Shown: piece after piece, positions 60,401-64,000 of the stretch
Layout of the letters: the number at the start of each line of letters is the position of its first letter
Position numbering within the stretch: the stretch's first letter is position 1
Source of the DNA: Umbelopsis ramanniana AG
Lineage: Eukaryota > Mucoromycota > Umbelopsidomycetes > Umbelopsidales > Umbelopsidaceae
NCBI RefSeq assembly: GCF_025399195.1
Contig: NW_026252091.1
Location: 186,001 to 250,000, forward strand
DNA: 64,000 bases
Direction of reading: 5' to 3'
Notes under the pieces: generated by a model
Databases searched by the model: none
Seen by the model: only the letters and a program-made list of their open reading frames with translations
Told to the model about the DNA's origin: nothing
Position numbers and translations under genes: made by a program

Positions 60401-63400
60401 CAAACCAAACGTCTCCATTTTTTCAGCCCATTCCGAGATAGTTTGGTCATTGACATCATCTCCGTTGGCATTGTTCATTTCCGTCCTCAGATTGTCGCAT
60501 GTATTCACTAATGACGACAGTGATTTTTCAAGTTGATGTACTTCTATATCAGCTTCTAACACCACGATGGCCTTGCCACAAGCAGTCGAGAATTCGTCGA
60601 ACTTTCCATCAATGTGAGATTGGCTATCTTTAACCGACTTGATGAGCTCTATGCTATTCACGGATGAAGTTTCACCAGGATCGTGTGATGATAGATATAC
60701 AATGGTTTCCACAACTGTCGTTTTGAGATCATGGTAAGTCGGCTGGTGGGCTTTAAATGCTGAATCAAGAGCCTGTATCTGTGCAAGACAGATCATCTTG
60801 TCCTCCAAGGTCAACTTGGAAACATCGCAGGGTTCTCGGTAAATTTGGTACAAGGCATTGCATTTAGACTGTAGCCAGTTCAAGAAGGTATTAGCTTGAT
60901 CGTTGTAGTGTTGAACTGCTTCCATCCGCTGGGACATTATTTCGTTCGCTTGTACAATGGATTTGATGGTGGCTAGTGTCTGCTGCAATTGAACGTTCTT
61001 AGCCTTAACCGTGTCTTGCAAGACACTGTTGACAGCATTATCTGATTGAGCATCTTGTTCTGTATACCCATTGAATGATCGAACGGGATAGCTGATGCGC
61101 ATGTTGGATTCTTGCTGAGTGGCCAGCATTTGAGCCTCTAAGACACTCATTTCGTCCAGGCGGCTAGCACTGTCTGTGGAATGGCAGAGTAGGTCCTTTT
61201 TGATTGCTTCTGCTTGTTGTTGCATACCGGCAATCTTAACAAGGTACCAGGACGCTGATCTATTTTGCGCTATGATGGTGTGTGCAAATGAGGTATGGTC
61301 ATGCACTCTCTGAAGGCCAATTTCTAATGCATCCTGTGCAGAATCTAATCGTTTGATCATGTTGACCGAGTTCAAATCACTGAATGATCCTTTGATTTCT
61401 CGCAACGTTGCTACACAGGGTTCGATGTTTTGACTCTCGCAGATTTCAAGGTTGATTTTAAGATTGTCAATTTCTTCACCGAGCTTTTGGATATCAACCT
61501 CAGCTGGATCAATATCTACATTCCATCGGGCCTTGGTATCGACAAACCTTCGAATCTCGTCCTCCTGCGTTTGGTACCAACGTACATTATCGGCTACTGC
61601 ATTGAGACAATTCAGACATTCGTTCAGGCGATCGATTCGGGCACGAAGAAGACCAGTGCTTTCACGAAGTTTGATATAGCCATCATCGAATTCCGAAATT
61701 CGTCGGGTGAGATCCATAGGGGGACCTTCAGGTTCCAGTAACTGTGAACAAAGCCGTTCCAAATCGGCTTGAGCTACTCGAATTTCCGTTCCAATACGAG
61801 CGTCAAACTCCATCAATTCATCATCAACATTACTGCATCGCGACATTATATCCATGACTTCAGACTGTTGGATATCGCTGGTCAATTCATTGTCTATCAG
61901 GTGGTCCAGCTCGTCAGATAGTTGATTGATTTGCGCCGAGTATGCCGCAGCCTGTTGTTGGCTGTCTAACAACAGTTGGTGCAAAAGTAAATGTTGCTTG
62001 CGAGCATCAATGTCTCGCCCATGGCCTTCCATAACGTGAATCAAGATGGCCATATCTGCTACTGCTAGATCATAAGCACTGGTTGCCGGTGAAATATCAA
62101 CGTCTGAAGCCCCTTTTTTCACTAGGGCGTCGTCCAGTACCGTGATATTCGAACCTAGATCATCTAGCTTCTGCCGAGCAATATCATTAATCTCGCGGCT
62201 TCGTTGGCTTTGAGCCTGAATGACAGAATCCAGCTTGGCTTGATCCAATGGAGCAGCGACGGATTTTAGCTGCAGCTTTTGATTTACCAAATCTTGGCTT
62301 TGTTGCAGCATCCACGTGCACAAATCAGCAGCGCATTGTTCATATTCCAACACCTTGGCCTTAAAGTCTAGTGTCATTCTATATCTCTCTTGCGAATTCT
62401 TTAGGTCTTCAGCCATCATCAGGAGATCTTTTTCACGTCGAACTAACAAAAGTCGAACGGCCTGGTCAAGAGCATCATCGTCTTCATTTGAAAGGCAAGG
62501 TAGATGCTGTACACTGGGTTGCCGAAGCAAGGGAATTTCGGTAATACGTGAGGGAAAGAGTGCACTGATGCCTTTAACAAATTGGTCTATCTGAACTGTG
62601 AAGTCAACCTTGATCTTCTGCTGTGATGAGCTGGCTGTCATTTGCTGCATTTGCTCAAGCCAAGTTTTACCATCGTTTTCAAGTCTTGCAACATCGTCCA
62701 GCAGATCACATATTATCCCACGTTGGTTGAGCAAGTCACCGTTGAATTCGTAGATAGTCTTTAGCTCGTCAAACATGAGATGCATTTTGTCGTGTAGATG
62801 TTGAATGTGATCTACAAATGCTCGGTTTTCTTGAGAGTTTATCTCCTTGTGGACTTGCGAGTACGAGGCCAGGAACGTAGAGAACAATCCAGTTGTCATG
62901 GTCAATGAGTTTTCCTTTAGATCACCCAAAGTCATCTCCAGGTCTTCATGAGAGTCCTGTAGTCCAGTTGTTGAAGCGCTGTTGGGGCTTTTGGTTAGTT
63001 CCGCCATCAATGCAAGCATTTCCACAGGTCGCCAGCGCATTATCTTTGTTTCATCATATAATCTAGCATTTGTATCAATTATTTGATCGCATGTTTGACC
63101 ATAGAAGAATTCCCATTTCAGGCGATGTTCAAAGGCACCAAGGAGAAGAGATTGCCGAGTGAGGAATGCTGTGTAGTCATCCAGCTTGGATTCCAAATGA
63201 GATAGCTTGTTGAATAATTGTGGAAAGTCAATGGAGCATACATCTTTGTCAGCCACATTCGACAAGGTATGAAGACGCAATTGTAAGGCTTCGTAGTCAG
63301 TATCCTTGATGGATTTGGAATGTACCAGAGCTTCCTTGTATGTAATTTTCAATCGAATCACATCTGCTTCCGTGTGCTTAACACTCATAGCACTGATGTC

Positions 63401-64000
63401 GACAGCACTCCTCTCCGCGTCCTCCATGAGCCCACATACATTCTTTTTTAATGCATCGAGATTGAGTAAAATGTCATTGGCTTCATTGTTTTCCTCAATC
63501 AGCTTTCGAAGTTGGTTGAGCTTAGCGAGGATCGATACAGCCATGCTGTCGAGATCTGAATTACTGGACTCCAAAAATTCTTGAATGGTAAGATTGGAAT
63601 CGGCATTGTCAACTTCATCAATGGCAGTATTGTGGTGTGGATAAGTAATACGGGTGGTAACAGGGCCAGCGAGGTGAGCCAAATTACTCTGGAACACTTC
63701 AAACCTCTGGTTGATTTCTGTAACATCCATATTTGGCGCAGCATGCGCACACAAATGATCGACATCTTGTAACAATTTTGTACCTTCGTTCTTAACAAAG
63801 GTAAGTTGCTGCACATATTCCATCATGGTGAGTCGCTGTTCGACTACTTTTCTTGAAAAAGATACTCGTCCAGTCAGCACTTCAAAGGCAGATTCGAGTC
63901 CTGTTTGCCGAGCTTCGAGGTGTGGAGGTAAGTCAGCGCCATGTGCGTCTTCCAAATCTTGAAAAATGTTGAGAGTCGCGGTAAACTGGCCTTGGTCGAA
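57404..64000 (-). CDS. giant spectrin-like coiled-coil protein with C-terminal GAS2 (GAR) domain, 5' end outside window
   Basis: One uninterrupted minus-strand frame of 2198 codons reaches the right edge, so the N-terminus is missing. About 58210-64000 encodes long amphipathic helices in spectrin/plectin-like arrangement, with recurrent WL/W..., LE..H and QLD patterns but no strict repeat length that I could fix by eye. Then comes a basic Ser/Arg/Pro linker (58210-57940, SSLTSRKMEP, TPVPSRSKSGKG). The GAR domain follows at about 57940-57730: VNESPYKIRIKMVPGEVGKYWFG, LVYCRILRSNMVMVRVGGGW, LSQFLRDHALLEGRL. In animals this domain binds microtubules and, with N-terminal calponin-homology domains, links them to actin (spectraplakins, GAS2). 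Whether CH domains are present lies outside the window. No introns in 6.6 kb, unlike most neighbours. Confidence 0.88.
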   Translation of the reverse strand, partial: FDQGQFTATLNIFQDLEDAHGADLPPHLEARQTGLESAFEVLTGRVSFSRKVVEQRLTMMEYVQQLTFVKNEGTKLLQDVDHLCAHAAPNMDVTEINQRFEVFQSNLAHLAGPVTTRITYPHHNTAIDEVDNADSNLTIQEFLESSNSDLDSMAVSILAKLNQLRKLIEENNEANDILLNLDALKKNVCGLMEDAERSAVDISAMSVKHTEADVIRLKITYKEALVHSKSIKDTDYEALQLRLHTLSNVADKDVCSIDFPQLFNKLSHLESKLDDYTAFLTRQSLLLGAFEHRLKWEFFYGQTCDQIIDTNARLYDETKIMRWRPVEMLALMAELTKSPNSASTTGLQDSHEDLEMTLGDLKENSLTMTTGLFSTFLASYSQVHKEINSQENRAFVDHIQHLHDKMHLMFDELKTIYEFNGDLLNQRGIICDLLDDVARLENDGKTWLEQMQQMTASSSQQKIKVDFTVQIDQFVKGISALFPSRITEIPLLRQPSVQHLPCLSNEDDDALDQAVRLLLVRREKDLLMMAEDLKNSQERYRMTLDFKAKVLEYEQCAADLCTWMLQQSQDLVNQKLQLKSVAAPLDQAKLDSVIQAQSQRSREINDIARQKLDDLGSNITVLDDALVKKGASDVDISPATSAYDLAVADMAILIHVMEGHGRDIDARKQHLLLHQLLLDSQQQAAAYSAQINQLSDELDHLIDNELTSDIQQSEVMDIMSRCSNVDDELMEFDARIGTEIRVAQADLERLCSQLLEPEGPPMDLTRRISEFDDGYIKLRESTGLLRARIDRLNECLNCLNAVADNVRWYQTQEDEIRRFVDTKARWNVDIDPAEVDIQKLGEEIDNLKINLEICESQNIEPCVATLREIKGSFSDLNSVNMIKRLDSAQDALEIGLQRVHDHTSFAHTIIAQNRSASWYLVKIAGMQQQAEAIKKDLLCHSTDSASRLDEMSVLEAQMLATQQESNMRISYPVRSFNGYTEQDAQSDNAVNSVLQDTVKAKNVQLQQTLATIKSIVQANEIMSQRMEAVQHYNDQANTFLNWLQSKCNALYQIYREPCDVSKLTLEDKMICLAQIQALDSAFKAHQPTYHDLKTTVVETIVYLSSHDPGETSSVNSIELIKSVKDSQSHIDGKFDEFSTACGKAIVVLEADIEVHQLEKSLSSLVNTCDNLRTEMNNANGDDVNDQTISEWAEKMETFGLQPIAMLREQYAHIKAQREGLSLPPADQNQVLLDRAEQLAEQMKHNLQQHAQHLKTRDILDLYLNDGSDILKDLHEKTSTLFKFNATSGYLTKNSKVDAEQQQTILTMIKHMEAEVGMLEDKYQRYCEQVPSELASHDQVAIQKSDIESAIQNLQTDLLKTTNISTRYAAALSHQEVFLKIKSEMLPQIDTLLQTLSADDTSSAEELTQTMDAMKVMLQRLENEQRHDSEDQFEDVNHECMQTQYAEVQSAFEQASSSLLEIRAKREQASPLKAFSAACSTLQDLCKEQANLVLITMESTSKSQFYAKDSTFIERLLRQSINGHNSAETEYKRLGSQLDYQKVELERIEGGSEQAIALDEACRALDRLRTMLDREQLQLDFLRKAFAFTKACNEINAWMEGCKRALHNVNTATLDDQRSQLDDMHAKVNSFEATIKAFNTMVPTLIKDKNDQVIDFNAICVKDDDVLAAIDMRSGRVLTEWDALKKQFVSIQCHAESNLQAMTIARKSKEIFDLVDKIKHHLSSLSVVQSRTPVPVNMQELPLSQLISERDVIVVEAQMTNLEKEVEYHLNKKINDLDMILASFPHLQDDGGEFVQQRAEIAKVVTELANHMEEKHQEIGAALKLAGFVNVVDELEVLLTAVQDALTPCTNQPKTGRMPSKADIQALLIELDTRFKYYGPRIREKLDETKHLASVFVDDTRIVQKYHQVEKQWNQLHVQVAQVKAELNGKISDMRQATPTPSTHLDRQPRPHSVAGVRTRKISEQKVGRAMTPTPRSSHSSLTSRKMEPVSATQVPRMRRSTLTPVPSRSKSGKGTSVPPRYIPDPRSDLDVQLGKVVNESPYKIRIKMVPGEVGKYWFGEVEPRLVYCRILRSNMVMVRVGGGWTELSQFLRDHALLEGRLIPNRREEKKQPDVRDAYLRTTRPKENASMSEEVPGHESSDPVKMSRSTPSRGITGVKEGNRFLMTVDGEGNQLEISMKKATDHEPRLVSTPRRSHQQ

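Overview
This window is nuclear DNA from an intron-rich, compact fungal genome. The best guess is an early-diverging fungus of the Mucoromycota, probably Mucorales. Most genes have several introns of about 50-100 bases with GT(A/G)AG donors. Proteins include a metazoan-like SNAPC1 subunit, a RECQL1-type helicase, a giant spectrin-like protein with a GAS2/GAR domain, an SH3-WW RasGEF, a RAX1-like RGS membrane protein, an NDT80/PhoG factor and an FHA-forkhead factor. All identifications come from reading motifs by eye; no database search was run, and splice sites were chosen by reading frame and GT-AG rules.

Layout: 1-6.0 kb holds a PASK-like kinase (+) and a DAL5-type MFS transporter (-), separated by a minisatellite with an assembly gap. 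At 6.6-11.4 kb lie a 45-bp minisatellite and then the most unusual gene of the window. It encodes an acidic N-terminus, two LAGLIDADG motifs, and a tail of 15-residue KNPEK-like repeats carried on eleven consecutive phase-0 micro-exons, eight of them exactly 45 nt. RPL7/uL30 follows on the minus strand, with a candidate C/D snoRNA in one intron. 13.6-18.9 kb is a graveyard: a fragment of a second copy of the LAGLIDADG gene, and a broken gene with features of the Fanzor/TnpB-like proteins common in Mucorales.

From 18.9 to 29.2 kb come nitrilase, protein tyrosine phosphatase, a type II membrane glycosyltransferase, sideroflexin, a membrane GNAT acetyltransferase, a secreted type-B carboxylesterase and Par14/PIN4. 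From 29.8 to 41.1 kb come an FHA-forkhead factor, a mitochondrial class III CoA-transferase (with a 12-nt micro-exon), a RAX1-like RGS protein, SNAPC1 and RECQL1. From 41.8 to 64 kb come a FAB1/PIKfyve-family lipid kinase, a CDC25-type RasGEF, an unidentified helical protein, an NDT80-type factor, and the 3' 6.6 kb of a single-exon spectrin/GAS2 gene that runs off the right edge.

Functionally this is a mixed housekeeping and signalling neighbourhood, without operon-like logic. Several pairs are divergent with short shared promoters (SNAPC1/RECQL1, PIN4/forkhead). Two classes of possible nuclease-derived gene sit within 7 kb of each other, one intact and elaborated, the other decayed.
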